From Granulicella sp. S156 (GTDB lineage: Bacteria; Acidobacteriota; Terriglobia; Terriglobales; Acidobacteriaceae), in the NCBI RefSeq assembly GCF_009766105.1, contig NZ_LMUH01000007.1:1-56726 (forward strand): a stretch of DNA of 56,726 bases, in the 5' to 3' direction. Below, piece after piece: positions 31,822 through 41,408 of the stretch. The position numbers and the translations under genes are program-made. Positions within the stretch are counted from its first letter, which is position 1. Each line of letters begins with the position of its first letter. Below the pieces are notes generated by a model. That model did not search any database, had not been told where the DNA came from, and worked only from the letters and a program-made list of their open reading frames with translations.

Positions 31822-32562
31822 ATGTGTGGCCGGTACTATAACAAGCGGAAGAAACAGAAGATCGCCGAAAAGCTCAATGCTTCCAAAGTCTTCGCTGACC
31901 CTCTACCACCGAACTACAACATAGCTCCGAGCACCTTTCAACCCATCGTCCGCCAGCAACGAGACAGCGACGAGCGCGAGATGGTTCTAGCCAGGTGGGG
32001 CATGATCCCGTTCTTCGCCACAAGCCTCGCTGACTTCAAGGGAATTTCAACATTCCTTGCCAAAGCCGAGACGCTTTCCAGTTCACCCACCTGGAAAGGG
32101 CCACTCAAGAGCCGACGCTGCCTCGTACCTGCGGACGGTTTCTATGAGTGGAAGGTGTTGGATGATTCCAGGAAGCCGAAGAAGCAGCCCTATGCCATCA
32201 GCCTCACGGACGGCGAGCCCATGGCGTTCGCTGGCCTCTGGGATGCGTGGAAAGAGCCTAAGTCGTCCCCTCAGTCCGTAGACAAATGGCTGCAAAGCTT
32301 TTCCATTGTCACCACGGAGGCAAACGAAATCATGTCTCAGATTCATACGCGAATGCCAGCCATCCTGCTCCAGCGTGACTGGGCAGAGTGGCTGGATCGT
32401 GACAGCGTTCGACCTGCACCTCTGCATTTGCTCAGGCCCTACGACTCTGAAGCAATGCAATTGAGTCCCTGTAATTCGGCTGTGGGCAACGTGAAGAACA
32501 ATGGACCGGAAATGCTACTCAGCCCAGAGCAGAGCCCGAGATTGCCATTGAATAGCGCATGA
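31822..32562 (+). CDS. SRAP-domain protein (YedK/HMCES family)
   Basis: The protein is 246 residues. The catalytic Cys is residue 2 (MCGRYYN), followed by NYNIAPS with the conserved Asn, ADGFYEWK with the conserved Glu, and IHTRMPAIL with the conserved His. It forms a thiazolidine cross-link with abasic sites in single-stranded DNA and so shields them during replication. The start Met must be removed to free the Cys amino group. The length is typical. Confidence 0.95.
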   Translation: MCGRYYNKRKKQKIAEKLNASKVFADPLPPNYNIAPSTFQPIVRQQRDSDEREMVLARWGMIPFFATSLADFKGISTFLAKAETLSSSPTWKGPLKSRRCLVPADGFYEWKVLDDSRKPKKQPYAISLTDGEPMAFAGLWDAWKEPKSSPQSVDKWLQSFSIVTTEANEIMSQIHTRMPAILLQRDWAEWLDRDSVRPAPLHLLRPYDSEAMQLSPCNSAVGNVKNNGPEMLLSPEQSPRLPLNSA

Positions 32563-33303
32563 TCAAACCCGCCGCGTAACCCATTCGCACCTCGAATCAT
32601 CTGGGCACTCGCCGTTGTCGCTGCTCTTGGGAGTAGCAGCGGCCTTTAGGCTGCGGCAACAATACCCAACCAGAGGGGCTCTAGCCTGGGCCTCTCGCTA
32701 TGGCACCCGACATAACCACACAATCGTCATCCTGAGCGAAGTGCGAGTTACGCAGCCGAAGGACCCCGAGGATCTTCCTCCCCGTGACAAGGGGTTGAGT
32801 TAGATCGACTTGAATGAGCTTCAATCCTGCTGTGCTCCTGGCGTTCTCTCTTATCTGGTTGTTGTGGTTGCAGCGAAGAGCCGGTATCTGTATCCATGCG
32901 TGTCTCTGGAACGCCAAACCGTTCTCCACACAACCACCTTCCACGAAGGCGTAGCAGAAACTCTGAATCAGGGGGGTAGCCCATGTACCCTACATCGTTT
33001 GGGTGCCCATGCAGAACAGTGTCGGACCTTTGCATGCGAACCAACCTAGCAGAGCCGATAGAGCGGCAGATAGAGTTCAAGACATCGTGGTGTATCCGAA
33101 ACACCCGGATAAAACGCCCACATCCACCGAAATTAAGGAAGGAATCAATCAATCGGGCAATAGAAGAGAGCCCCGGTGTTTCGTTTACGTCACAGGCAGA
33201 ATAGCGCCTCTTTCAACTGCGATTTGTATTTCAATCCCCCAAACATCGTCATGAATGGGGATAGAGGCAAAGTTATGGGGGCGACTACCTGAAGCCAGCG
33301 TAC
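32563..33303. repeat. Long intergenic stretch with repeats B, D and E
   Basis: No gene is convincing. Family B at about 32626-32700, E (CATCCTGAGCGAAGTGCGAG) at about 32728-32765, and D (CCCATGTACCCTACATCGTT, TGGGTGCCCATG) at about 32977-33010. Between 33010 and 33300 I see no repeat or gene. Confidence 0.6.
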
Positions 33304-33801
33304 GTGCATAATGCAGGAATGGAGAGTTCCTACACACTAAGGACAGCTGGTGTAGCTGATGCTGGTGAGATCGCCAGGCATCGCGGCCTGATGTTTCTGG
33401 ATATGGGGCTGGTGATCCAGAGCGAGGCTGAAGCGCTTACCGTTGCATCTGCGCCGTGGTTTGCCGATGTGATGGAACGCGGTCAATACAAGGGTTGGGT
33501 GGTTGAACTGGAGGGTCAAATCGTTGCGGGAGGTGGTCTCCACCTCTCGGAGGTCGGGCCTCTACCCGGTTGTCTTCGAGTGGTGAGGTCCGCGCACATT
33601 GCGAATATCTATACCCATGCGCGGCATCGCAAGCAAGGCATTGCGCGATCCCTGCTGAACGAGATGCTGAACTGGTGCCGCGAGTCGAAGATCGATCAAG
33701 TGACGCTGACCTCGTCTAGCGAGGGGCGTGCTCTGTATACGTCCCTTGGGTTTGCGCCGCAGCCGGATGGCATGCTGCTGCAGCTGGAACAGAAGCGTTG
33801 A
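33304..33801 (+). CDS. GNAT acetyltransferase
   Basis: The protein is 165 residues from GTG 33304, or 160 from ATG 33319. GNAT motifs are present: YTLRTAGVADAGEIARHRG at the start, KGWVVELEGQIVAGGGLHL, IANIYTHARHRKQGIARSLL as the acetyl-CoA site, and LTSSSEGRALYTSLGFAP. Substrate unknown. It stands alone between repeats. Confidence 0.88.
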   Translation: MHNAGMESSYTLRTAGVADAGEIARHRGLMFLDMGLVIQSEAEALTVASAPWFADVMERGQYKGWVVELEGQIVAGGGLHLSEVGPLPGCLRVVRSAHIANIYTHARHRKQGIARSLLNEMLNWCRESKIDQVTLTSSSEGRALYTSLGFAPQPDGMLLQLEQKR

Positions 33802-33824
33802 GTGAGCCTACTTTTCCATGGCTG

Positions 33825-33890
33825 GTAGCCCACGTACCCTGCACCTTGGGTGCCTCATTCATGACGGCCACCGTCATGAATGGGCCTACT
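33825..33890. repeat. Repeat family D with hairpin
   Basis: CCCACGTACCCTGCACCTTG, then the perfect inverted repeat ATTCATGACGG/CCGTCATGAAT around CCA. Other copies lie near 22000, 26050, 32590, 32980, 35505, 38930, 41075, 42105, 47105, 53375 and 54870-54935. Most lie just after a gene and may act as terminators. Confidence 0.7.
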
Positions 33891-33943
33891 CCGCAATCTG
33901 CACGAGACCGTTCCTAAACGCCTTAGTACAGCGCGAAACAGGT

Positions 33944-35290
33944 TCACGGCGCGTCGCTGTTTTCGCGCGGATCCGCTGATCCTCTCTCGTGGCGATAGAG
34001 GGAGATCTGATCTCTCACAACTTCAAGTGCCCTGCTTCCCCACTGGTTGGCTGGCTCGATATCGTCATTGGTGTTGGCGTCCCATCCCTCATCAGGCGAA
34101 TTGAATTCATTGAACTGATGGAGGATCAAAAAAATCGGATCTAGCTTTCGAGCGTCGGCCATGAACGAATCGAACGTCTCATACGAGTCATCTTTGCCAT
34201 AGCGCAGAGCATCGTCGGGACAGTACGGCAACTCATTCGAATTCGGGCAGCCCCATCCACTCTGTCCCGCCGTGGCAATCGAAGCGGTGAAGTTCTCCAC
34301 GCGAGAACCAACTCTGTTGTAGGAAGGGTAATAAGGACAGGACACAAGCGTACATGTCGTATTGAGCCTGTCCACCCAGCTCCAGAACCCAAACTCCGGA
34401 TCGATTTCTACTGGCTTATCGGGAGTGGCTTGGTTAGTCCACAGTTCTGGTTGGCTGTCGAGATATCCCGCCATCATCCTGATGGTATATTTATCGGCAA
34501 CCTGCGGATGGGCTATCAGGAACTTGCGGATCTGGAACCAGAGAGGATTGTCGGAAGGCACCGGGTCTTGCGCCGCGCCCAGATAAATCACCATCAGGGG
34601 CTTCCCCTGGTAAATCACTTCAAGGTTGGGATGCTGGTGCATGAGCTCACCAAAGTATTCGACTTCCTTTTCTAATGCCGTCTTTCCGTCCTGATCCTTG
34701 TACAAAACATCCTGGTCGATGCCGCCAAGCAGAGGCACCAGCTTCAGTCGGGTACCGAGCCTCGTCCATGCAGGATAAAGATTGCCCGTATTGTCGCGGA
34801 TCGTTTGATAGTCGCTACGAAAAGGAGGACATGAGTTCTGGAGGTACTTCTCCACGAACCACTCGCTATTGAAGATGCAGCTCACATTATTGGTTAAGTC
34901 GACCAGGGCAGCATCGACTCCCATATGTTCCATCCATTCAGTATGCTGTCTGATCACTACCGGATCTGCGCTGTCGTAACCACCACCGATCGATTGCATG
35001 TCCTCGGACTGCAATAGGGGTTTGGCGGCACTGGTTTGAAACGTGACAGCATTGGGGCCAAACCATGCCTCATACTCCATGACGACTACGTGGCTGTCTT
35101 CGTGTACAAGGAGCGGACGCCAGGGGCTCGGTGCTTCCGCAATAGCAGGTTGTAATTCAGACGACGAAGGTACTGTCTGGGCGGATAATGCGTGCCCCTG
35201 GTATCCCCGGATAAGCGTGATCAGTGTAAGCGCAGCAACCGCTAATGCCAGACGTCGGCGAAGTATGCGAGTTATGACAACACAGGACAT
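33944..35290 (-). CDS. Secreted GH99/GH71-like glycosidase-type protein
   Basis: The protein is 448 residues from ATG 35290 (MSCVVITRIL), which has GGAGGAACG directly upstream; a longer frame lacks such a site. An N-terminal signal-anchor is at about residues 9-33 (LALAVAALTLITLIRG). A (beta/alpha)8-type glycosidase is suggested by VVVMEYEAWFG, the early VDAALVDLTN strand, LKLVPLLGG, KPLMVIYLG and a C-terminal LHQFNEFNSPDEGWD whose Asn-Glu pair resembles the acidic residues of GH99-like domains. It probably acts on a polysaccharide outside the cytoplasm. Family assignment is by pattern only. Confidence 0.65.
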   Translation of the reverse strand: MSCVVITRILRRRLALAVAALTLITLIRGYQGHALSAQTVPSSSELQPAIAEAPSPWRPLLVHEDSHVVVMEYEAWFGPNAVTFQTSAAKPLLQSEDMQSIGGGYDSADPVVIRQHTEWMEHMGVDAALVDLTNNVSCIFNSEWFVEKYLQNSCPPFRSDYQTIRDNTGNLYPAWTRLGTRLKLVPLLGGIDQDVLYKDQDGKTALEKEVEYFGELMHQHPNLEVIYQGKPLMVIYLGAAQDPVPSDNPLWFQIRKFLIAHPQVADKYTIRMMAGYLDSQPELWTNQATPDKPVEIDPEFGFWSWVDRLNTTCTLVSCPYYPSYNRVGSRVENFTASIATAGQSGWGCPNSNELPYCPDDALRYGKDDSYETFDSFMADARKLDPIFLILHQFNEFNSPDEGWDANTNDDIEPANQWGSRALEVVRDQISLYRHERGSADPRENSDAP

Positions 35291-36262
35291 CGTTCCTCCA
35301 GGCTCAGATATCATCGCCACCCACTCATGACAATCACGCCGTGATGAAGGGTGCACCCTGCTTACAAATACATGACTGAATATTCGTAACCCAAAGGCCA
35401 ACTAAAAGTTGGCCATAGTTCTGTTAACTGGCGAGAAAAATCGCCGCTGCCCTCATTGAGCCGTCATGGATAACCTGGATTCGGCTTCTCGTCGGGCAGT
35501 CCACGCATACCCTGCATCATTTGGGTACCACCCACAGTGCGAAGCGCAAACTTCCCTTGGAGTCAGATCGAACGGTGCAAACAGTTGGTTGAGGCACGAA
35601 CCGGAAGGGCCCGGTTTTAACCGGGCCGTAAACGCCGCGCCAAAGGCCACACCTCGCTGCCGCAGGCCGGAGCGAAGCCCGAAGGGCGCAGCGACTAAAT
35701 TGCCTTCTTGTACCGTGGCGAAACAATCTGCCTCAGCCACGGATACATCCTTAGCAACTCCCGCACAAACTTTGGCAAACCTTGCCACCACAAACTCCCA
35801 CGTCGCAGAAACGAGATAGAGGGCACCCACTTCTATTAAGGAAGCGGTCCGAGTCAGAGCCTCCGCGAGACTCCATGTCGGCCCCGGCGATTCTTCTTTT
35901 CAACCCACAGACGGTTGTCTCGGACGCGTTCTCTATTGCCTGGACGACGTATTGGTTTCAGCACCTGGAAAAATATTTTCAGGATTTGGATAGCGTTTGC
36001 TAACTTATTCTCAGCACAAGACATCCTCTGATTTGATCCGTGGATTTTTGTTGGAATCGTTTCCAATAAACGGAGTCTCCCTCTTGACACTATGTCGGAA
36101 ACCCTACGATCATGCAGGGTAACCGGTTTCATAAACCTTCCCTCCTTTCCATTTTTTGCGCTGGGATCCTAGCCACGATTTCGGTCACCCGAAATCTCAA
36201 CCGATGAAACGCTCCATACTGCGTGCCGGGACCTGCAACCTTCTGGCCGAAGGGAAAACTGC
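35291..36262. repeat. Long intergenic stretch with mosaic repeat F/G and a promoter
   Basis: Family D at about 35495-35530. A mosaic repeat (called F/G) runs from about 35547 to 35855: its ends match 53429-53564 and its centre matches 55321-55465. Near 36051-36066 is TTGGAATCGTTTCCAA, resembling a LacI-family operator, followed by TTGACA (36084-36089) and TACGAT (36105-36110). The leader of the propeller lipoprotein gene follows. No gene is seen. Confidence 0.6.
36051..36110 (+). promoter_or_regulatory. Candidate operator and promoter of the NHL-repeat lipoprotein gene
   Basis: The partly palindromic TTGGAATCGTTTCCAA (36051-36066) resembles LacI-type operators. TTGACA at 36084-36089 and TACGAT at 36105-36110 are separated by 15 bp, slightly short for a sigma-70 promoter. 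The gene starts about 150 bp further on. Confidence 0.4.
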
Positions 36263-38242
36263 GTGACTACAAAATATCAATCTCTCTCTTTCGTGGCCGG
36301 TCTTGCGGGCCTTGCTAGTGTCCTTGTGCTGAGCGGGTGCTCAGCGAACTTCGGGGATGCCTCCAACACTTCCACCGCGACGGCCATGCACATCCAGGGC
36401 GTCGTTCACGGTGGCCAGCAGTCGCTCAATGGCGCGCACGTCTATATGTACGCGGCCAGCACCACCGGGTACGGCGGCTCCGGTATCGCGGCTTCCACCA
36501 CCAATGCCGCGACCTCCCTGTTGACCAGCTCCCCGGGAGTCACCACCAGTGACGGAACGAACTTCTACGTCACCACCGACGTGGCCGGCAACTTCAATAT
36601 CGATGGAGCCTTCGCCTGCACCCCGGGGACCCAGATCTACCTCTATTCGACCGGCGGCGACCCGCAGCTCAATGGCATTGGCACCACCACCGGCAATAAC
36701 GCAGGAGCGGGATTGTTGGCCGTGCTGGGCAACTGCGCAAGTGCTACTCCCAGCGGTGCCTTCCCCAGCGTCACCTTCGTGACCATGAATGAGGAAAGCA
36801 CGGTTGCTACGGCCTTTGCGTTGGAGGGCTTTGCCACCGACCCCACCCACATCGGAGCGCCCACCTCGGTAGCGGGTCACTCACTCTCCGCGACCGGTTT
36901 GGCCAATGCCTTCACTACGGCGTTGAATCTGGTGAACCAGGCCAGCGGGCTCCCCAATGCAACGTTGCCGCTCAATAGCAATGCCTCAGTTCCCGGGTTC
37001 AGGATCAATACCATCGCGGACATCCTGGCCGTTTGCGTCAACTCCACCGGTACGGCCTCCTCCGGATGCGCCACGCTCTTCGGCGATACCCATAACAGAG
37101 CCGGTACCGCACCCACCGATACCGCAACAGCGGCCATTAACATCGCTCAAAATCCCGGCCAAAATGTTCAGGCACTCCTGAACACGGTACCGACTGTGCC
37201 ACCCTTCAGCCCCACCTTTTCCACCGGCACCGACTTGGCTTTCGGTATCAACTTCACCGGCGGCGGCATCAGCACTGACGTTGGAATCGCGATCGATGCT
37301 TCGGGTAATGCCTGGGTGCCGAACCCTGGAACTAACTCCGTAACAGAGATCTCCAGCGCTGGTGCATTCCTCTCCGGAACCACCGGCTACACCGGCGGCG
37401 GCCTTGACGCGCCAGGTTGGCTGGCGATCGACGGATCGGGCAACGTCTGGGCAGCTAATTTCTCGGGTAACTCCGTGACCAAGCTTTCCAGCACCGGGGC
37501 AATCCTCTCTGGCACCACCGGCTTCACTGGCGGCGGCCTGAACAAGCCAGGTGGGATCGCGGTCGACGGCCAGGGCAATGTCTGGGTGGGTAATTCGGCC
37601 GCTAACTCGGTGACCAAGCTTTCCAGCACCGGGGCACCACTCTCCGGAACCACCGGCTTCACCGGCGGCAACCTGGATCCCAATATCCTCACGATCGACG
37701 GTGCAGGCAACGCGTGGGTGAGTAATGAGGGCAATAACTCGGTGACCAAGCTCTCCAGCACCGGGGCAGTTCTCTCCGGGACCACTGGCTACACCGGCGG
37801 TGGCCTGAGTACGCCATACGATATCCGGGTCGACGCCTCTGGCAGCGCCTGGATCGCGAATGCCAGAGGCACCGCCGTGACTAAGATCTCCAACACCGGG
37901 GTAGTTACCAGCTTCACCGGCGGCGACATCAGCGACCCAAGTGGAATTGCGATCGACGGCGATGGCAACGCCTGGATCAGTAATAACGCAAGTAACGTAG
38001 AGACCGAGCTTTCCAACACCGGGGCGCTCCTCTCCGGGGCCAACGGCTACAACGGCGGCGGCTCGGGCGCGGAAGAAGGAACCGCGATCGACGGTTCTGG
38101 CAATCTCTGGGTAACTCATACTGGAACTGCCGCAGTGACCGAGTACATCGGGTTGGGTGCTCCGGTAGTTACTCCGCTAGCTGCCGCTCTACCCGTTACC
38201 CCAACGACAGACGGAAGCAGCAACGCTGGTACACGCCCGTAA
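36263..38242 (+). CDS. NHL-type beta-propeller lipoprotein
   Basis: The protein is 659 residues, starting at GTG. A lipoprotein signal ends in LVLSGCSAN (Cys about residue 26). Residues about 40-310 form a carboxypeptidase-regulatory-like and unknown Ala/Thr/Gly-rich part (HIQGVVHGGQQSLNGAHVYM). From about residue 335 seven repeats of about 42 residues follow, with consensus IAIDGSGNVWVAN, NSVTKLSSTGA and LSGTTGFTGGGL, each one propeller blade, so a seven-bladed propeller is likely. The DNA of the repeats is also similar (about 126 bp period). It is probably an outer-membrane-attached binding protein. Confidence 0.85.
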   Translation: MTTKYQSLSFVAGLAGLASVLVLSGCSANFGDASNTSTATAMHIQGVVHGGQQSLNGAHVYMYAASTTGYGGSGIAASTTNAATSLLTSSPGVTTSDGTNFYVTTDVAGNFNIDGAFACTPGTQIYLYSTGGDPQLNGIGTTTGNNAGAGLLAVLGNCASATPSGAFPSVTFVTMNEESTVATAFALEGFATDPTHIGAPTSVAGHSLSATGLANAFTTALNLVNQASGLPNATLPLNSNASVPGFRINTIADILAVCVNSTGTASSGCATLFGDTHNRAGTAPTDTATAAINIAQNPGQNVQALLNTVPTVPPFSPTFSTGTDLAFGINFTGGGISTDVGIAIDASGNAWVPNPGTNSVTEISSAGAFLSGTTGYTGGGLDAPGWLAIDGSGNVWAANFSGNSVTKLSSTGAILSGTTGFTGGGLNKPGGIAVDGQGNVWVGNSAANSVTKLSSTGAPLSGTTGFTGGNLDPNILTIDGAGNAWVSNEGNNSVTKLSSTGAVLSGTTGYTGGGLSTPYDIRVDASGSAWIANARGTAVTKISNTGVVTSFTGGDISDPSGIAIDGDGNAWISNNASNVETELSNTGALLSGANGYNGGGSGAEEGTAIDGSGNLWVTHTGTAAVTEYIGLGAPVVTPLAAALPVTPTTDGSSNAGTRP

Positions 38243-39001
38243 CTACGTCGCTCCGTACCCTGACGCTTGAGCGTCAGGGTACGCGCTTCCCCTACACCCG
38301 CCGCCCAGCCCTAGGCCGGGCGGCGCAAACCTAACCTGCGTCGCCGATTCTGGCAGCGCGGTTTGGGTATCGCTGTCGATCTTTCGGACAACGTCTGAGC
38401 CATCCACTCCAGCAACAATATCGTCTCGGGGATCGTTGGTTCGGGAATGCCTGTTGTCACTCCAGGCGTCCATCGTATCCCCCCAATCTCATACCAGCCG
38501 CCAAGCCATAAGAGCCCGTCGCCAGGCCAGAAGAGCTGGGCTACACCAGTCGCCAAGCCATAAGAGCTGGAAGAGTTGTAACCCTCCCGCGCTGCTACTC
38601 CCTGGCAGCGCGGGTCTTTTTAAAGGGCTTGCAGCCTGGTTCCTTGCAGCCTGATTCTAGGCTGAGCTCGCACTTCCCCCAGACATCGTCATCCTGAGCA
38701 AAGTACGGGGTGGAAGACCTTTGCTATTGTTCTTGCCTTTGCTCTTGCAGTTGCTCTTGCAGTTGTCCTTGCTTTTCTTTCTGTCATTCCCGCAGGGAAT
38801 CTGCTGTTGCTCTTGCCTTTGTTTTTCTGGTTTGTCATTCCGAGGCGCAGCCGAGCGAACCTGCTTCCTCCCGTTCTTCGGTCGCATCGCCCAGAAGATC
38901 GCGTGTAAGAACCACCGCGGGTGCCCCACACATACCCTGCACCATCTTGGGCACCACCTTCATGACGGCCCTATCGTCATGAAGGTCATACCCGCATGCG
39001 T
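38243..39001. repeat. Intergenic stretch with short direct repeats and families E, A, D
   Basis: An inverted repeat TACCCTGACGCTTGAGCGTC-AGGGTA at about 38257-38281 can end the lipoprotein transcript. CGCCAAGCCATAAGAGC occurs twice near 38499 and 38550 with a CGCCAGGCCAGAAGAGC variant between. E at about 38690-38712, A at about 38777-38880, D at about 38927-38990. No gene is seen. Confidence 0.6.
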
Positions 39002-39718
39002 TCAAAATTCCTTCCGGTCTACAACGCGCACCGCAACCCAGGTTAACAACGCGGCGAGGCATACCCATAACCCTGCTCTGACCCAGGGGATCGGCCCAAC
39101 GAGGAGACTAGAGGAGCGGTTAAAATACTCGCCGCCCAGCATGAATTCCAGGGGGCTAAACAAGCGCATCTTCTGATCTCCAAGCGTCACAGCAATGAGC
39201 AATAGAACTCCAAGCGCCACAACAGGCGCTGTGTATTCTCCGCGCACAACGGAGGAAACAAGGAGTGCAATCGCAAAGAAAAATGCTCCACCCGCCAGTA
39301 GCAGCACAAGGTGAAACAAGTTTTGGGAGAGTGAAAACGGTTTACCCCAAATGCTTGCGATCACGCACATGGAGGCGGTGGGAATGATCGCGATGGCACT
39401 GGCTTCGAGCGCTCCAACTCCGACGCGAACCATCATGAGCCGGCGCCTGCTCACCGGAAGCCCAAGCGTGAAAGATGCCGACCCAAGCGCATGCTCCCGC
39501 AGCAGGCCGCCCATCATGAGCAGAGTCACAGCGAGCACCCACATCATGACCAGCATCCCATAGCCTTCAGTAAGTACGTAGTTGTAGTAGGAGAGAAGAG
39601 TCCCGGGCACGGCCTCTTGTTCTAAATGCAGTACGCAGTAAGAGCACAGAAAAAGAATTCCGAATAAGGAGATGAGAAATCGCGCACGCGTCTCCAGCCA
39701 TGCCTTGTACCAGAGCAT
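39002..39718 (-). CDS. ABC transporter permease
   Basis: The protein is 238 residues with six hydrophobic segments (FLISLFGILFLCSYCVL, MLVMMWVLAVTLLMMGGLL, ASAIAIIPTASMCVIA, LVLLLAGGAFFFAIALLV, VVALGVLLLIAVTLG, and a last one near the C terminus). This is typical of ABC-2-like permeases in GntR(YtrA)-controlled operons. It starts 3 bp after the ATPase gene. Confidence 0.85.
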   Translation of the reverse strand: MLWYKAWLETRARFLISLFGILFLCSYCVLHLEQEAVPGTLLSYYNYVLTEGYGMLVMMWVLAVTLLMMGGLLREHALGSASFTLGLPVSRRRLMMVRVGVGALEASAIAIIPTASMCVIASIWGKPFSLSQNLFHLVLLLAGGAFFFAIALLVSSVVRGEYTAPVVALGVLLLIAVTLGDQKMRLFSPLEFMLGGEYFNRSSSLLVGPIPWVRAGLWVCLAALLTWVAVRVVDRKEF

Positions 39719-39721
39719 CGG

Positions 39722-40618
39722 TCAGTTCTCCTTCACTCTATCGAGGAAAATCTCGCGTAGCCCGATAGGGCTAACTTCGGTCGAACTTGGATAGTAAGCA
39801 CGGGCCCGCTCGATCACCGATTCCGCGTTCGCGCTCACGATCATGCGGACCTGGTGTCCCCGAGACTCAATACGCTCAACACCTGGCATACGAAGTTCGT
39901 ATTCATCAGGCAGCGCGTTAAAGACCAGGTCAATCTGCCGGTAGGATTCGCGCACTTCGTCCAGTGACGCATCCATCACAAGCCTCCCCTTGTGGATCAT
40001 GCATACACGGTCAGCGACTCTCTCCACCTCGGCAATCTGATGCGAAGAAAAGAAGATCGATGTCCCCGTACTGCACTGTGACACCAGCGTCTCCAGCAAC
40101 TGTTCGATACCAACTGGATCGAGACCATCGCTCGGCTCATCCAGAATCAGAAGATCGGGTTTTCGCGCAAAGGCCAGCAATAGCGCCAGCTTCCTCCGCA
40201 TTCCCTTCGAGAGCGATTTGATCTTTCTATTGGGAGGTAGTTCGTACATACGCAGCAACGTCTTCTCGGTATCGGCACACCATGCCGGATAAAACGACCG
40301 CGTAAAGCGGATTATCTGTGCAACAGTCATGTAGTCATATAAGCGTTGGCTCTCACTCACGTAGGCCACACTTCGGCGTAGCTCCACGCTCTCATCGGAA
40401 GAATCAATCTGCCGCCCAAGGACTCTGGCTTCTCCTCCGCTCGGACGAATCATGCCGAGCAGCATCTTGATCGTCGTAGTCTTACCGGCCCCATTCAGCC
40501 CGAGGAACGCCGTGATGCAGTTCGGCATCACTCGCAGGTTCAACCCACTGACGGCATCGGTCTTCCCGTACGTCTTACTCAATCCAATCGTTTCAATCAC
40601 AGGAGTAGGATTCATCAC
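39722..40618 (-). CDS. ABC transporter ATP-binding protein
   Basis: The protein is 298 residues with Walker A GLNGAGKTTTIKML (about residues 40-53), Q-loop VAYVSESQRLYDY, signature LSKGMRRKLALLLAF, Walker B LLILDEPSDGLDPVG and the H-loop FSSHQIAEVER. The C-terminal about 70 residues are the usual regulatory extension. It powers export with the permease downstream. Its start overlaps the GntR gene stop by 4 bp. Confidence 0.95.
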   Translation of the reverse strand: MMNPTPVIETIGLSKTYGKTDAVSGLNLRVMPNCITAFLGLNGAGKTTTIKMLLGMIRPSGGEARVLGRQIDSSDESVELRRSVAYVSESQRLYDYMTVAQIIRFTRSFYPAWCADTEKTLLRMYELPPNRKIKSLSKGMRRKLALLLAFARKPDLLILDEPSDGLDPVGIEQLLETLVSQCSTGTSIFFSSHQIAEVERVADRVCMIHKGRLVMDASLDEVRESYRQIDLVFNALPDEYELRMPGVERIESRGHQVRMIVSANAESVIERARAYYPSSTEVSPIGLREIFLDRVKEN

Positions 40619-41007
40619 TCAGCTCCAATCTCGGCCCGATGGAAAAGCGCCGTCTCGAAGAGTCTCCAGATCTCGTTATCCTGCAGCCCCTCCTGATGCA
40701 GCTCTTCGATCAGGTCTTCCACTTTCCTGCTCGCAGCCTGCACGCGCTCTGTCAAACCACGCGCCCGGCGTTTGATCGTGAGAAACGCGCCAGAGCCCTG
40801 TCGCAGCTCCAGCAATCCTTCATGCTCCAACTCCGAATAGGCCCGCGCAACGGTGTTTGGGCTCACAACGAGTTCTTCCGCCAGAGTCCGAATCCCCGGC
40901 AGTTGATCTCCATCCTGCAGCGCACCGCTCTCCGCTGCATGGCGGATTTGTTGCATCAACTGCACATAAAAAGGCTGCCCGATCGAAGTGTTAAGTTTGA
41001 AAAACAT
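40615..41007 (-). CDS. GntR-family regulator, YtrA subfamily
   Basis: The protein is 130 residues from ATG 41007 (MFFKLNTSIG). The winged helix is complete: PFYVQLMQQIRHAAESGALQ, PGIRTLAEELVVSPNTVARA, YSELEHEGLLELRQGSGAF. There is only a short C-terminal helix, as in the YtrA subfamily. It heads the operon with the two ABC genes and probably represses it via GTAC-type palindromes just upstream. Confidence 0.92.
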   Translation of the reverse strand: MFFKLNTSIGQPFYVQLMQQIRHAAESGALQDGDQLPGIRTLAEELVVSPNTVARAYSELEHEGLLELRQGSGAFLTIKRRARGLTERVQAASRKVEDLIEELHQEGLQDNEIWRLFETALFHRAEIGAE

Positions 41008-41010
41008 CGT

Positions 41011-41054
41011 GTACACCACTGTACTGCTGTGATGCTACAGTTGTACAGCTGTAC
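41011..41054 (-). promoter_or_regulatory. YtrA-type operator region
   Basis: GTACACCACTGTAC (41011-41024) and the perfect palindrome GTACAGCTGTAC (41043-41054) repeat GTAC half-sites directly upstream of the regulator start. Confidence 0.75.
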
Positions 41055-41408
41055 TGTCAATAAAGATGGACGCCCGCACGTACCCTGCATCATTTGGATA
41101 CTCCCTGCATAATGGCTTTTACTGTTGCTGTTCTTTTTGTCATTCCCGCAGGGAATCTGCTTCTGCCTTTGCTGTTGCACTTGCCTTTGCTTTTCTGGTT
41201 TGTCATTCCCGCAGGGAATCTGCTTCTGCCTTTGCTGTTGCACTTGCCTTTGCTTTTCTGGTTTGTCATTCCGAGGCGCAGCCGAGCGAACCTGCTTCCT
41301 CCCGTTTTTCGCTCGTGCGACCAAAAACGTCGTGCGCCATACAAACCACGTCATTTCGGCTCTTGCCCACAGCGTGTCAACGCATTCGATCTATCCAGCA
41401 AGAACGTT
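41055..41408. repeat. Intergenic stretch with D and a tandem family A repeat
   Basis: Family D unit at about 41072-41100. From 41139 a 63 bp unit (starting GTCATTCCCGCAGGGAATCT) occurs twice in tandem (41139-41201, 41202-41264) and is followed by the second type of A unit (GTCATTCCGAGGCGCAGCCG) at 41265-41305. No gene is seen. Confidence 0.8.

Noticed and set aside
36986..38119. 377-codon minus-strand frame opposite the propeller gene
   Set aside because: It mirrors the DNA repeats of the NHL-type gene, whose plus-strand frame has a lipobox and blade motifs.
41139..41305. Tandem repeat considered as a CRISPR array
   Set aside because: The whole 63 bp unit, including the would-be spacer, is repeated, only two copies exist and no cas genes are near.
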